Part shown: positions 45,839 to 55,626 of the stretch, in pieces | Layout of the letters: every line of letters begins with the position of its first letter | How positions within the stretch are numbered: position 1 is the first letter of the stretch | NCBI RefSeq assembly: GCF_016804325.1 | Contig: NZ_CP043627.1 | Location: 5,787,501-5,851,500 of the forward strand | Origin: Methylobacterium aquaticum | GTDB taxonomy: Bacteria; Pseudomonadota; Alphaproteobacteria; Rhizobiales; Beijerinckiaceae | DNA length: 64,000 nucleotides | Direction of reading: 5' to 3' | Notes under the pieces: generated by a model | Database searches by the model: none | What the model saw: only the letters and a program-made list of their open reading frames with translations | What the model was told of the DNA's origin: nothing | Made by a program: the position numbers and the translations under genes

Positions 45839-46987
45839 TCAGGCGGCGATCAGCCCGCCCATCCGGGCGACCCGGCCGAGATGATGGTCGGCATCGCCGA
45901 ACAGCTGGTCGATCATCGTGACCCGCTTGAAGTAGTGGCCGACGCTGTACTCCATGGTGACGCCGACGCCGCCATGGAGCTGCACCGCACCCTGGCCGAC
46001 GATGCGTCCGGAGCGGCCGATCTGCACCTTGGCGCCGGCGATGGCCCGCGTGCGCTCGTCCGCATCGTCCTCGCCCGCCATCATGGTGGCGAGGAAGGCC
46101 ATCGAGCGGGCCTGTTCGAGCGCGATGAACATCTCGGCGGCGCGGTGCTGGAGCACCTGGAACGAGCCGATCGTGACCCCGAACTGCTTGCGGGTCTTGA
46201 GGTACTCGACCGTCTGCTTGTGCATCCGGTCCATGCCGCCGACCGCCTCGGCGCAGAGCGCCGCGATGGCCTCGTCGGTCACCCGCTCGATCACCGGGAG
46301 CGCGCCCGCGGGATCGCCGATCACCGCATCGGCCCCGACGCGGACCGAGGACAGCGACACCTCGGCCGCCCGCATCCCGTCCTGGGTCGGGTAGCCGCGG
46401 CGCGACACGCCCTCGGCATTGGCCTCGACCAGGAACAGCCCGATGCCGTCGCGGTCGCGGCGCGCGCCGGCGGTGCGGGCCGAAACGATCAGCCGGTCGG
46501 CGCTGTCGCCGTGCAGGACGAGCGACTTCTCCCCCTCCAGCACCCATCCGTCGCCGTCGCGGCGCGCGGTGACGCCGACATCGTGGAGGTCGTAGCGGGC
46601 CTGGCGCTCACTTTGCGCGAAGGCGTAGCGGGTCTCGCCGGCGATGAGGCCGGGCAGCCATTCGGCGCGCTGCTCGGGGCTCGCGGCGTGGCGCAGCACG
46701 CCGCCGGCGAGCACCACGGTCGCCAGGTAGGGCTCCAGCGCCAGGGCGCCGCCGAACGCCTCCATGACGATCATGGTCTCGACCGGCCCACCGCCGATGC
46801 CGCCATCGTCCTCGGAGAACGGCACGGCCAGCAGGCCCTGCTCGGCGTAGGCCGCCCACATCGCCTTGGCGAAGCCCTCGGGCTCCTTCCCGTAGCGCTT
46901 GCGGGATTCGAAATCGTAGCGGTCGGCGAGCAGCCGCTCGACGCTGTCCTTGAGGAGGCGCTGCTCCTCGCTCAGATCGAAATCCAT
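45839..46987 (-). CDS. acyl-CoA dehydrogenase, PimD-like small subunit
   Basis: A 382-aa FAD enzyme of the acyl-CoA dehydrogenase fold (MDFDLSEEQRLLKDSVERLL at the start). It resembles pimeloyl-CoA dehydrogenase small subunits. At the position where many family members carry the YEG catalytic glutamate it has FGDADHHLG. That is consistent with a heteromer whose active site is completed by the larger partner encoded upstream. The ATG at 46987 begins the domain; the open frame to 47134 runs through a repeat. It is the last gene of the minus-strand beta-oxidation unit. Confidence 0.78.
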   Translation of the reverse strand: MDFDLSEEQRLLKDSVERLLADRYDFESRKRYGKEPEGFAKAMWAAYAEQGLLAVPFSEDDGGIGGGPVETMIVMEAFGGALALEPYLATVVLAGGVLRHAASPEQRAEWLPGLIAGETRYAFAQSERQARYDLHDVGVTARRDGDGWVLEGEKSLVLHGDSADRLIVSARTAGARRDRDGIGLFLVEANAEGVSRRGYPTQDGMRAAEVSLSSVRVGADAVIGDPAGALPVIERVTDEAIAALCAEAVGGMDRMHKQTVEYLKTRKQFGVTIGSFQVLQHRAAEMFIALEQARSMAFLATMMAGEDDADERTRAIAGAKVQIGRSGRIVGQGAVQLHGGVGVTMEYSVGHYFKRVTMIDQLFGDADHHLGRVARMGGLIAA

Positions 46988-47046
46988 CGGGTCGTTTCCG
47001 TTCTCGCCGGTTTCGAAGCGCGGCTTCGTTCGATTGATCCCAATCA

Positions 47047-47171
47047 CGACCTCATCCTGAGGTGCGACCGGAGGGAGCCTCGAAGGAGGGCTCCAGATGT
47101 CTCGGTGGTCCCTGGAGCCCTCCTTCGAGGTCAATCCATCTTCGATGGATTGACACCTCAGGATGAGGTCG
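47047..47171. repeat. palindromic repeat, family 2, copy 1
   Basis: The outer arms CGACCTCATCCTGAGGTG (47047-47064) and its reverse complement (47154-47171) enclose a second perfect 19-bp pair (47079-47097 with 47112-47130). It sits between the two acyl-CoA dehydrogenase genes. The same design recurs at 53117-53258. Confidence 0.85.
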
Positions 47172-47223
47172 AGGGTGGGTGGGGTTGGGTTGTGCTGGTC
47201 CCCGCCCCTTCCCTCGCCTGTCC

Positions 47224-48432
47224 TCAGAGCCCCAGGATCGCCTTCGCGATGATGTTCTTCTGGATCTCGTTCGAGCCGCCGTAGATCGAGATCTTGCGCC
47301 AGTTGAAATAGGTCGGCGCGGCCGGCCCCGCCCAGTCGGGCCCGACCGGCGGCTCGTTGCTCAAGTGATCGTCACCCTCGTCTTCCGAGACGTAAGGCAG
47401 GGCGTAGGGCCCGACGACCTCCAGCAGCAACTCGGTCGTCGCCTGCTGGATCTCCGAGCCCTTGATCTTGAGGATCGAGGAGGCCGGGTCCGGCTTGCCC
47501 TTCTCGCGGGTGCGCTCGGCGGCCACCACCCGCAGCTGCGTCATCTCGAGCGCCTTCAGCTCGATCTCGAGCGCCGCCAGCTTCTCGCGGAAGCGCGGGT
47601 TCTCCAGGATCGGGGTGTCGCCGACCCGCTCGATCGCCGCCAGCTCCTTCAGGCGCCGGATGCGCTGCTTGGAGACGCCGACGCGCGCGATGTTGGTGCG
47701 CTCGTTGCCGAGCAGGAACTTGGCGTAGTCCCAGCCCTTGTTCTCCTGGCCGACCAGATTCTCGACCGGCACCTTGACGTCGTCGAAGAAGACCTCGTTG
47801 ACCTCGTGCCCGCCATCGATGGTCTGGATCGGCCTGACCGTGATGCCCGGCGTCTTCATGTCGATCAGGAGGAAGCTGATGCCCTCCTGCTTCTTCACGG
47901 TGGCATCGGTGCGCACCAGGCAGAAGATCCAGTCGGCATACTGGCCGAGCGTGGTCCAGGTCTTCTGGCCGTTGACGATGTAGTGGTCGCCCTCGCGCAC
48001 CGCCTTGGTCTTGAGCGAGGCGAGGTCGGAGCCCGAGCCCGGCTCCGAGAAGCCCTGGCACCACCAGTCGTCGATGTTGGCGATGCGGGGCAGGAAGTGC
48101 TTCTTCTGGGCGTCGTTGCCGAACTGGGCGATCACCGGCCCGACCATGTAGACGCCGAATTGCAGCGGCGACGGGGCCGGGAAGCTCTGGAGCTCGTCGA
48201 GGAAGATGTACTGGCGCACCGGGTCCCAGCCGGTGCCGCCCCACTCGACGGGCCAGTTCGGCACCGCCCAGCCCTTCTTGTTGAGGATCTTCTGCCAGGT
48301 GACGATGTCGTCCTTCGACGGGTGACGCCCGTCGATCATCTTCTGGCGGATCTCCTGGGGCAGGTTTTCTTGGAAGAAGGTGCGGACTTCCTGGCGGAAG
48401 GCGCGCTCCTCGGGGGTGAAGCGAAGGTCCAT
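47224..48432 (-). CDS. acyl-CoA dehydrogenase, PimC-like large subunit
   Basis: A 402-aa acyl-CoA dehydrogenase (MDLRFTPEERAFRQEVRTFF). The FAD/substrate loop reads WWCQGFSEPGSGSDLASLKT, and the C-terminus ends IYGGSNEIQKNIIAKAILGL. GAGGAGG lies 5 nt before the ATG at 48432. It resembles the large subunit of pimeloyl-CoA dehydrogenase and probably pairs with the smaller one downstream. The canonical YEG Glu is replaced by Gly (IYGGSNE), as in several family branches that use another base. Confidence 0.8.
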   Translation of the reverse strand: MDLRFTPEERAFRQEVRTFFQENLPQEIRQKMIDGRHPSKDDIVTWQKILNKKGWAVPNWPVEWGGTGWDPVRQYIFLDELQSFPAPSPLQFGVYMVGPVIAQFGNDAQKKHFLPRIANIDDWWCQGFSEPGSGSDLASLKTKAVREGDHYIVNGQKTWTTLGQYADWIFCLVRTDATVKKQEGISFLLIDMKTPGITVRPIQTIDGGHEVNEVFFDDVKVPVENLVGQENKGWDYAKFLLGNERTNIARVGVSKQRIRRLKELAAIERVGDTPILENPRFREKLAALEIELKALEMTQLRVVAAERTREKGKPDPASSILKIKGSEIQQATTELLLEVVGPYALPYVSEDEGDDHLSNEPPVGPDWAGPAAPTYFNWRKISIYGGSNEIQKNIIAKAILGL

Positions 48433-48480
48433 GGGTGCCTCCTCGGGAGGTGATTGTTTTCTGAAAATGGCTCGACGCGT

Positions 48481-48659
48481 GAACCCTCCCCCCTCTGCGG
48501 GGGAGGGTGGCCTGCGGAGCAGGCCGGGAGAGGGGAACCACGCTTCCGGAAGAGGCGGGAACCGTTCTGAAGGGCGCCACCTGAATCGGCGTCGCGCTGC
48601 CCCTCTCCCGGCCCCTGCTGACGCAGGGTCCACCCTCCCCCGCAGAGGGGGGAGGGTTC
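48481..48659. repeat. 30-bp perfect inverted repeat, purine/pyrimidine-rich
   Basis: The left arm 48481-48510 and right arm 48630-48659 are exact reverse complements. Inner segments (CCGGGAGAGGGG and CCCCTCTCCCGG) pair further. It fills the gap between the FadB-type gene and the large-subunit dehydrogenase gene. It is related in sequence to blocks at 26.6 and 32.2 kb. Confidence 0.8.
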
Positions 48660-48666
48660 GGGCGCG

Positions 48667-50757
48667 CTACAGGTCCTTGAAGCCCTTGCCTTCCGCCGCC
48701 AGCCGCTCCAGCAAGGCCGACGGCTTGAACGCGTCGCCGTACTCGGCCTGGTAGGCGCGCAGGCGCTCCAGCACCTTCGGCAGCCCGATCGTGTCGGCCC
48801 AGAACATCGGGCCGCCGCGATAGACCGGCCAGCCGTAGCCGTTGATCCACACGATATCGATGTCCGAGGCCCGGATCGCCTTGCCCTCTTCGAGGATCTT
48901 CGCGCCCTCGTTGACCATCGGGTAGAGGGTGCGCTCCAGGATCTCCTGGTCGGTGGCGTCCCGCCGCGTCACGCCCTGGCGCTCGGCGACCTTGGCGATG
49001 ATCTCCTCGGTGACCGTGGAGGGCGTTGCCTTGCGCTTGGCGTCGTAGTCGTAGAAGCCGGCGCTCGTCTTCTGGCCGCGGCGGTCCTGCTCGCAGAGGA
49101 GGTCGCGCACGCTCTGCGACTTGTTGGTCTCCCGGCTCCAGCCGATGTCGAGGCCGGCGAGATCGCTCATCGTGAACGGGCCCATCGGCAGGCCGAACTC
49201 GTAGACCACCCGGTCGACGTCCCAGGGGGTGACGCCCTCGAGGATCAGGCGGTTGGCCTCGCGCTGGCGCTCGGCCAGCATGCGGTTGCCGACGAAGCCG
49301 TGGCAGACGCCGACCAGCACCGAGATCTTGCCGATCTTGCGGCCGATCTGCATCGCGGTGGCGACCACGTCCTTGGCGGTCTTCTCGCCGCGCACGACCT
49401 CCAGCAGGCGCATCACGTTGGCCGGCGAGAAGAAGTGCATGCCGATCACGTCGGCCGGGCGGTTGGTCATCGCCGCGATGGCGTCGATGTCGAGATAGGA
49501 GGTGTTCGAGGCCAGGATCGCGCCGGGCTTGGCGATCGTGTCGAGCTTGGAGAAGATCTCCTTCTTGATCCCCATATCCTCGAACACGGCCTCGATGATG
49601 AGGTCGCAATCGGCCAGCGCCTCGATCTCGAGGGTGTCGGTGAGGAGGCCCATCCGGGTCTCGACATCCTCCGGCTTGAGCTTGCCCTTCTTGGCGGTGT
49701 TCTCGTAGTTGGTGCGGATGGTCTTGAGGCCGCGATCCAGCGCCTCGCGCTTGGTCTCGACGATCGTCACCGGGATGCCGGCGTTGAGGAAGTTCATCGA
49801 GATGCCGCCGCCCATCGTGCCGGCGCCGATCACGCCGACGCGGGCGATCGGGCGGGCGGGCGTGTCGTCCGGCACGTCCGGGATCTTGGCGGTCTGGCGC
49901 TCGGCGAAGAACACGTAGCGCTGCGCCGCCGACTGGGTGCCGGAGACGAGCTTCTGGAACTCCGCCCGCTCGAAGGCCAGCCCCTCGTCGAAGGGCAGCC
50001 GGCAGGCGGCCTCGATGCAGGCGATGCAGGCTTCCGGCGCCTCGAACCCGCGGGTCTTGCGGGCATTCTCCTGGCGGAACTCCGAGAACAGGCCCGGATT
50101 CTCGCGCCCTTCCGCGATCTTGTCGTCGCGGTCGCGGATCTTCAGGAGCGGCCGGCCTTCCGCCACCACCCGCTCGGCGAAGGCGATCGCGTGAGCGCGA
50201 AGCGACTCCTCCGGCGCCAATTCGTCGATCAGCCCCATCGCGGCGGCCGCCTTGGCGCCGATCGGCGAGCCGCCGACGATCACCTCGAGCGCCTTGCGGG
50301 GTCCGACGACCCGCGGCAGGCGCTGGGTGCCGCCCGCCCCCGGCAGGATGCCGAGCTTGACCTCGGGCAGGCCGACCTTGGCGCTCGGCACCGCCACCCG
50401 GTAGTGACAGGCGAGCGCGGTCTCGAGCCCGCCGCCGAGCGCGTTGCCGTGGATCGCCGCGACGACCGGCTTGGTCGAGGCCTCGATGCGGTTGAGGAGG
50501 TCGGGCAGGCTGATGCCGCTCTGCGGCTTGCCGAACTCGGTGATGTCGGCCCCGGCCGAGAACATCCGGCCGCCGCCGATCAGCACGATCGCCTTGACGG
50601 CGGCATCGGCCTCCGCGGCCTCGACCGCCGCCAGGATGCCCTGGCGGAGCGCCGTCCCGAGGGCGTTGACCGGGCCGGATTGCAGCGTCAGCACCGCGAC
50701 CGCGCCTTCGCGGGCGGTCGAGACGACGTTGTCGTTTGCGTTCACGTCTTGCGCCAT
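48667..50757 (-). CDS. bifunctional enoyl-CoA hydratase/3-hydroxyacyl-CoA dehydrogenase
   Basis: A 696-aa multifunctional beta-oxidation protein. The N-terminal crotonase domain has the oxyanion-hole blocks [10 protein letters not shown] and [10 protein letters not shown] plus [15 protein letters not shown] with the catalytic Glu region. The middle NAD-binding domain is [14 protein letters not shown], with [14 protein letters not shown]. Two C-terminal 3HCDH domains end in [14 protein letters not shown]. It is similar to FadB/FadJ and PimF. It hydrates and then oxidises chain-shortened acyl-CoAs. It lies 76 bp downstream of the thiolase gene. Confidence 0.92.
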   Translation of the reverse strand: MAQDVNANDNVVSTAREGAVAVLTLQSGPVNALGTALRQGILAAVEAAEADAAVKAIVLIGGGRMFSAGADITEFGKPQSGISLPDLLNRIEASTKPVVAAIHGNALGGGLETALACHYRVAVPSAKVGLPEVKLGILPGAGGTQRLPRVVGPRKALEVIVGGSPIGAKAAAAMGLIDELAPEESLRAHAIAFAERVVAEGRPLLKIRDRDDKIAEGRENPGLFSEFRQENARKTRGFEAPEACIACIEAACRLPFDEGLAFERAEFQKLVSGTQSAAQRYVFFAERQTAKIPDVPDDTPARPIARVGVIGAGTMGGGISMNFLNAGIPVTIVETKREALDRGLKTIRTNYENTAKKGKLKPEDVETRMGLLTDTLEIEALADCDLIIEAVFEDMGIKKEIFSKLDTIAKPGAILASNTSYLDIDAIAAMTNRPADVIGMHFFSPANVMRLLEVVRGEKTAKDVVATAMQIGRKIGKISVLVGVCHGFVGNRMLAERQREANRLILEGVTPWDVDRVVYEFGLPMGPFTMSDLAGLDIGWSRETNKSQSVRDLLCEQDRRGQKTSAGFYDYDAKRKATPSTVTEEIIAKVAERQGVTRRDATDQEILERTLYPMVNEGAKILEEGKAIRASDIDIVWINGYGWPVYRGGPMFWADTIGLPKVLERLRAYQAEYGDAFKPSALLERLAAEGKGFKDL

Positions 50758-50833
50758 ATCCGCACAAATCCCTCTGCCGGCTTCCTCCGGGCGCCTCTTG
50801 CCGGGCGCCGTCACGAGCCGGAATGTGGCAGGA

Positions 50834-52036
50834 TCAATAGATCTCGAACAGGCCCGCAGCACCCATGCCGCCGCCGACGCACATCGTCACGACGCCATAC
50901 TTGGCGCCGCGGCGGCGGCCTTCCAGCAGGATGTGGCCGGTCATCCGCGCGCCCGACATGCCGTAGGGGTGGCCGATCGAGATCGCGCCGCCATTGACGT
51001 TCAGGCGCTCGTCCGGGATGCCGAGCTTGTCGCGGCAATACAGCACCTGGCTGGCGAAGGCCTCGTTCAGCTCCCAGAGGTCGATGTCCTCGACCTTCAA
51101 ACCATGCTGCTTGAGGAGCTTGGGCACCGCGAAGACCGGGCCGATGCCCATCTCGTCCGGGTTGCAGCCCGCCACCGCCATGCCGCGATAGGCGCCAAGC
51201 GGCTTCAATCCGCGGCGCTCGGCCTCGCGCGCCTCCATCAGCACCACGGCGGCCGCGCCGTCCGAGAGCTGGCTGGCATTGCCGGCGGTGATGAACTGGC
51301 CTTCCTTGATCCGCTGGCCGTCCTTGAACACCGGCTTGAGGCCCTGAAGGTCCTCGAGCCTGGTCTGGGGCCGGTTGCCCTCGTCCTGCGCGAGCGTGAT
51401 CTCCTTGTGCGAGACCGCGCCGGTCGCCTTGTCGATCACTGCCATGCGGGCGGCCATCGGCACGATCTCGTCGGCGAACTTGTTCTCGGCTTGCGCCCGA
51501 GCGGTGCGCTGCTGCGATTGCAGGGCATAGGCATCCTGCGCCTCGCGGCTGATGCCGTAGCGGGCCGCCACGTTCTCGGCGGTCTCGATCATCGTCATGT
51601 AGATCGCCGGCACGTGCTCGACGAGCCACGGATCCTGGGCCCGGAACCGGTTGACCTTGTCGTTCTGGACCAGCGAGATCGATTCGAGCCCGCCGCCGAC
51701 CGCGACATCGAGCCCGTCGGTGATGATCTCCTTGGCGGCGGTGGCGATCGCCATCAGGCCCGACGCGCATTGCCGGTCGAGGCTCATGCCGGCCACCGTC
51801 TCGGGCAGCCCGGCCCGGAGCGCCGCCTGGCGGGCGATGTTGCCGCCGGTCGAGCCCTGCTGGAGGGCCGCCCCCATCACCACGTCGCCGATCTCGGCCG
51901 GGTCGATGCCGGCGCGTTGCACCGCATGCGCGATGGCGTGGCCGCCGAGCGCCTGTCCTTGCGTGTCGTTGAAGGCGCCCCGGTAGGCCTTGCCGATGGG
52001 AGTGCGCGCGGTGGCGACGATGACGGCTTCCCGCAT
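50834..52036 (-). CDS. acetyl-CoA C-acyltransferase (thiolase), PimB-like
   Basis: A 400-aa thiolase, the first gene of the minus-strand beta-oxidation unit. The acyl-accepting cysteine is C90 ([10 protein letters not shown]). The base His lies in [10 protein letters not shown] (about 356) and the second Cys in [11 protein letters not shown] (about 386). GGAGGAG precedes the ATG at 52036. Its order with a FadB-type protein and two dehydrogenases matches pimeloyl-CoA (dicarboxylate) degradation clusters known from Rhodopseudomonas. That substrate is inferred. Confidence 0.9.
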   Translation of the reverse strand: MREAVIVATARTPIGKAYRGAFNDTQGQALGGHAIAHAVQRAGIDPAEIGDVVMGAALQQGSTGGNIARQAALRAGLPETVAGMSLDRQCASGLMAIATAAKEIITDGLDVAVGGGLESISLVQNDKVNRFRAQDPWLVEHVPAIYMTMIETAENVAARYGISREAQDAYALQSQQRTARAQAENKFADEIVPMAARMAVIDKATGAVSHKEITLAQDEGNRPQTRLEDLQGLKPVFKDGQRIKEGQFITAGNASQLSDGAAAVVLMEAREAERRGLKPLGAYRGMAVAGCNPDEMGIGPVFAVPKLLKQHGLKVEDIDLWELNEAFASQVLYCRDKLGIPDERLNVNGGAISIGHPYGMSGARMTGHILLEGRRRGAKYGVVTMCVGGGMGAAGLFEIY

Positions 52037-52293
52037 CTCTTCAGGTCTCCTCCGATGCCGCCCACCGCTGCGGGGGACGGGTTTTGCCGCATTATCGGGG
52101 ATTGGGTATGGAGCCGCAAGGGCCTCCAAACCGGGATTTGAACGAGGGGTACGCCCCACCGCTCGCCCTCCTCACGGCCGCGTTTTCGAAAAGGCGGCTT
52201 GCTTAATCGCGAGACGGGGCTAAGGTCCCGACAAAAGCAGGGCCGGTTTTACGCGAAGACCGATCCGAAAAAGGTCCTACCGGGAGGACGCCC

Positions 52294-53067
52294 ATGCAGA
52301 CGCCGCTCTTCGATCTCGCCGGCCGCGTCGCCATCGTCACCGGCTCGTCCCGCGGCATCGGCCGCGCCATCGCCGAGCGCCTGGCCGAGCACGGGGCCAA
52401 GGTGGTGATCTCCTCGCGCAAGGCGGAAGCCTGCGCGCCGGTGGCCGAGGCGATCAATGCCCGCCACGGCGAGGAGCGGGCGGTGGTGATCCCCGCCAGC
52501 ATCTCGTCGAAGAGCGACCTGGAGCGCCTGGCCAAGGGCACCGAGGACCGGTTCGGCCGCATCGACACGGTCGTCTGCAACGCCGCCTCGAACCCCTATT
52601 ACGGGCCGATGAGCGGCATCTCCGACGACCAGTTCCGCAAGATCCTCGACAACAACGTGATCGCCAGTCACTGGCTGATCGGGTTCTGCGCCCCCGGCAT
52701 GATCGCGCGCAAGGACGGGTCGATCATCCTGGTCTCGTCGGTGGGCGGCCTCAAGGGCTCGGGCGTGATCGGCGCCTACAACGTCTCGAAGGCGGCCGAT
52801 TTCCAGCTCGCCCGCAACCTCGCGGTCGAGCTCGGGGCCCACAACGTGCGGGTCAACTGCATCGCGCCCGGCCTGATCCAGACCGACTTCGCCCGCGCCC
52901 TGTGGGAGGACCCCAAGTCGCGGGCCGCCTATACCGCCCGCACGCCGCTCGCCCGCATCGGCCAGCCCGACGAGATCGCGGGTGCGGCGGTGTTCCTGGC
53001 GAGCCCGGCCGGCGCCTTCATGACCGGCCAGAGCATTGTGATCGACGGCGGCCAGACGATCACCTGA
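52294..53067 (+). CDS. SDR family oxidoreductase
   Basis: A 257-aa short-chain dehydrogenase. The cofactor loop is TGSSRGIGRAIA (about residues 17-28), with CNAASNP, catalytic Ser in LVSSVGG and the YxxxK in YNVSKAA. The C-terminus has the FabG/DHRS4-like MTGQSIVIDGGQTI. GGGAGG lies 7 nt before the ATG. It diverges from the thiolase gene across 257 bp that hold both promoters. It probably acts on a 3-oxoacyl-CoA or alcohol in the same pathway. Confidence 0.88.
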   Translation: MQTPLFDLAGRVAIVTGSSRGIGRAIAERLAEHGAKVVISSRKAEACAPVAEAINARHGEERAVVIPASISSKSDLERLAKGTEDRFGRIDTVVCNAASNPYYGPMSGISDDQFRKILDNNVIASHWLIGFCAPGMIARKDGSIILVSSVGGLKGSGVIGAYNVSKAADFQLARNLAVELGAHNVRVNCIAPGLIQTDFARALWEDPKSRAAYTARTPLARIGQPDEIAGAAVFLASPAGAFMTGQSIVIDGGQTIT

Positions 53068-53116
53068 CCGGACGCACAGCCCGACCCATTACGTCGCCAT
53101 CCATCATGCCTTTCCA

Positions 53117-53258
53117 TCCCACCCGCGACCTCATCCTGAGGTGTTAGTCGATCGGAGATCGACTTGACCTCGAAGGAGGGATCCAGAACTCTCCGCGATC
53201 TCTGGAGCCCTCCTTCGAGGCTGCGACGCAGCACCTCAGGATGAGGTCGCGGGTGGGA
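53117..53258. repeat. palindromic repeat, family 2, copy 2
   Basis: Outer arms of 27 bp (53117-53143 and 53232-53258) are perfect reverse complements and contain the same CGACCTCATCCTGAGGTG as copy 1. Inside, CCTCGAAGGAGGG pairs with CCCTCCTTCGAGG. It lies between the SDR and acyl-CoA synthetase genes. Confidence 0.87.
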
Positions 53259-53319
53259 GCAAGAGGCTGGAAATCAAGCCAAACAGGCTCCCAGCGAGCC
53301 GCCAGTCACGAGCCCGCCG

Positions 53320-55047
53320 ATGACCGAGCAGACGATTGCCCCGTCCTGGCCCGCCCTCTCGCTCGCCGAGGTGAATGCGCGCCTGACCGCGCCGGGCTCG
53401 CCCTTCGCGGTGACGGAGATCGCGATCCGCGGCGTGCCGACCCGGATCTGGGCCAACGCGCCGCTCACCCTGCGCGACATCTTCGTCACCGGGCGGGCGC
53501 ATGGTGAAAAGACCTTCCTCGTCTACGAGGACGAGCGGGCGAGCTTCGAGGCGTTCGGCCGCGCCACCCTGGCGCTCGCCGAGAACCTGATCCGCGGCGG
53601 CGTGCGCCCCGGCGACCGGGTGGCGATCGCGATGCGCAACCTGCCGGAATGGCCGGTGGCGTTCTTCGCGGCGCTGCTGGCCGGCGCCATCGCGACGCCG
53701 CTCAACGCCTGGTGGACCGGCCCGGAACTCGACCACGGCTTCACCGATTCCGGCGCCTGCGTCGCGATCGTCGACGAGGAGCGCTGGGCCCGGATCAGTG
53801 AGCGCCGCGACGGCTATCCGGCCTTGAAGCGCGTCCTGATCGCCCGCGCGCCGGCGGCTCCCGGCACCGAGAGCCTGAGCGACCTCATCGGGCCACTCTC
53901 GGCATGGGGCAGCCTGCCGGAGGGCCGGATGCCGGACGTGGCGATCGGTCCGGAGGACGTCGCCACCCTGTTCTACACCTCGGGCACCACCGGCCGTTCC
54001 AAGGGAGCGATCGGCACCCACCGGGCCGGGGCCAGCAACGTGATGGCCCATCCGTTCTCGGCCGCCCGGGCCTTCCTGCGCCGGGGCGAGCCGGTGCCGG
54101 TGCCCGACCCGTCGGCGCCCCAGAAGGTCGGCCTGCTCTCGATCCCACTGTTCCACGTCACCGGCTGCTTTGCCACCCTGGTGCCGAACCTCTTCCGCGG
54201 CGGGCGCCTGGTGATGATGCGGCGCTGGGACCTCGCCCGCGCGATGGCCCTGATCGAGCGCGAGCGCTGCACCAGCGCCGGCGGCGTGCCGACGATCGCG
54301 TTCCAGCTCCTCGACGGGATGGCGGCCGGCACCCACGACCTCTCCTCGCTGGAGACGATCAGCTACGGCGGCGCCCCGGCCCCGGCCGACCTGGTCCGGC
54401 GGCTCAAGGCGGCCTTTCCCAAGGCCCAGCCGGCGACCGGCTGGGGCATGACCGAGACCACCGCGACCTTCACCCACCACCAGGCCGAGGATTACCTCCA
54501 CCGCCCCGAGAGCTGCGGCCCGGCGCTGCCGATCTGCGACGCCGAGGTGCGCGACCCGGAGGAGACCCCGCTGCCCCCCGGCGAGGTCGGGGAATTGTGG
54601 GTCAAGGGCCCGATCGTCGTCGCCGGCTACTGGAACCGGCCCGACGCCGACGCGACGGTGTTTCGCGATGGCTGGCTGCGCACCGGCGATCTCGCGCGGA
54701 TCGACGCGGAGGGCTTCATCACCATCGTCGACCGGGCCAAGGACATGCTGATCCGCGGCGGCGAGAACATCTACTGCGCCGAGGTCGAGGGCATCCTCTA
54801 CGACCACCCGGCGGTCGTGGATGCGGCCGTCGTCGGCATCGTGCATCCGACGCTGGGCGAGGAGCCCGGCGCCGTCGTGGCGATCGCCCGCGGGGCGGAA
54901 GCCAGCGAGGAGGAGCTGCGCGCCTTCGTGGCCGCGCGCCTTGCCGCCTTCAAGGTGCCGGTGCGCATCCTGCTCCACGACGAGATCCTGCCACGCAACC
55001 CGAACGGCAAGATCTTGAAGGGGGAGTTGAAGAAGTTGTTTTTGTGA
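53320..55047 (+). CDS. acyl-CoA synthetase (class I adenylate-forming enzyme)
   Basis: A 575-aa ATP-dependent acyl/aryl-CoA ligase. The core motifs are YTSGTTGRSKGA (P-loop A3), SYGGAPAP, GWGMTETTATFTHH, the hinge RTGDLARID and the catalytic lysine in NPNGKILKGE near the C-terminus. It should activate the acid that feeds the neighbouring dehydrogenases, FadB-type protein and thiolase, as PimA does in pimeloyl-CoA clusters. A fatty acid is equally possible. There is no signal peptide. Confidence 0.88.
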   Translation: MTEQTIAPSWPALSLAEVNARLTAPGSPFAVTEIAIRGVPTRIWANAPLTLRDIFVTGRAHGEKTFLVYEDERASFEAFGRATLALAENLIRGGVRPGDRVAIAMRNLPEWPVAFFAALLAGAIATPLNAWWTGPELDHGFTDSGACVAIVDEERWARISERRDGYPALKRVLIARAPAAPGTESLSDLIGPLSAWGSLPEGRMPDVAIGPEDVATLFYTSGTTGRSKGAIGTHRAGASNVMAHPFSAARAFLRRGEPVPVPDPSAPQKVGLLSIPLFHVTGCFATLVPNLFRGGRLVMMRRWDLARAMALIERERCTSAGGVPTIAFQLLDGMAAGTHDLSSLETISYGGAPAPADLVRRLKAAFPKAQPATGWGMTETTATFTHHQAEDYLHRPESCGPALPICDAEVRDPEETPLPPGEVGELWVKGPIVVAGYWNRPDADATVFRDGWLRTGDLARIDAEGFITIVDRAKDMLIRGGENIYCAEVEGILYDHPAVVDAAVVGIVHPTLGEEPGAVVAIARGAEASEEELRAFVAARLAAFKVPVRILLHDEILPRNPNGKILKGELKKLFL

Positions 55048-55098
55048 TATTTCGGGATATGTCGCATTTTACTATGATTGTCTAAATAGATATCCTAT

Positions 55099-55249
55099 CC
55101 TCCGCGTCATTCCGGGGCCGCGTAGCGGAGCCCGGAATCCAGACACTCAGGTGGAGCAGGAAAAAGCGGCTCGCTCACAGGTCTTTCTGGGACCATCCGC
55201 GGTTCTGGATTCCGGGCTCCGCTGCGCGGCCCCGGAATGACGCGGAGGG
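55099..55249. repeat. REP-like palindromic pair (copy B)
   Basis: The arms CCTCCGCGTCATTCCGGGGC... (55099-55141) and ...GCCCCGGAATGACGCGGAGG (55206-55248) are inverted around a ~65-bp spacer. Each arm is itself a GC-rich imperfect hairpin. It is closely similar to copy C and to the two halves at 22.35 and 23.92 kb. Confidence 0.85.
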
Positions 55250-55286
55250 TATGACTGCTGTCGGGTCTTGCTAAAAATGACGCATG

Positions 55287-55577
55287 TCAGAAACCTGACA
55301 GCGTCGGATAGAGATCATCCCAAAGTGGATTAAATTCCTCGATCAGCCGGATTTTCCAATCGCGCCGCCATTTCTTGAGCATCTTCTCGCGTGCGATCGC
55401 ATCCTGCACTCGTTCGTACTCTTCGTACCAGACCAGGCGCGTGATGCCGTGCCGAGCGGTGAAGCTGTCCTGATGCTTGGTCCGGTGCTCGAAGGCGCGG
55501 CGCGCGAGGTTGTTCGTGACGCCGACATAAAGAGTGCCGTGCCGCGCGCTTGACATCATGTAGACATGATAAGTCAT
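55287..55577 (-). CDS. GIY-YIG nuclease family protein
   Basis: A 96-aa single-domain protein of the YhbQ/UPF0213 type. The GIY-YIG core is YHVYMMSS...GTLYVGVTNNLARR, with catalytic-type Y and R residues, and the end has IAREKMLKKWRRDWKIRLIEE. The usual Glu/Asn metal site is short, as in this subfamily. It sits alone between two complete REP-like pairs and is AT-richer than its neighbours. Activity on DNA is inferred from the fold only. Confidence 0.88.
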   Translation of the reverse strand: MTYHVYMMSSARHGTLYVGVTNNLARRAFEHRTKHQDSFTARHGITRLVWYEEYERVQDAIAREKMLKKWRRDWKIRLIEEFNPLWDDLYPTLSGF

Positions 55578-55626
55578 TCCATGCTCGAAATTTCGGCTGC
55601 TATAGAATCATCGCACCAATTTCATA

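Noticed and set aside
47372..50767. A 1131-codon minus-strand frame spanning two genes
   Set aside because: It runs out of frame through the FadB-type and dehydrogenase genes and the repeat between them. The product is an Arg/Gly/Pro-rich artefact.
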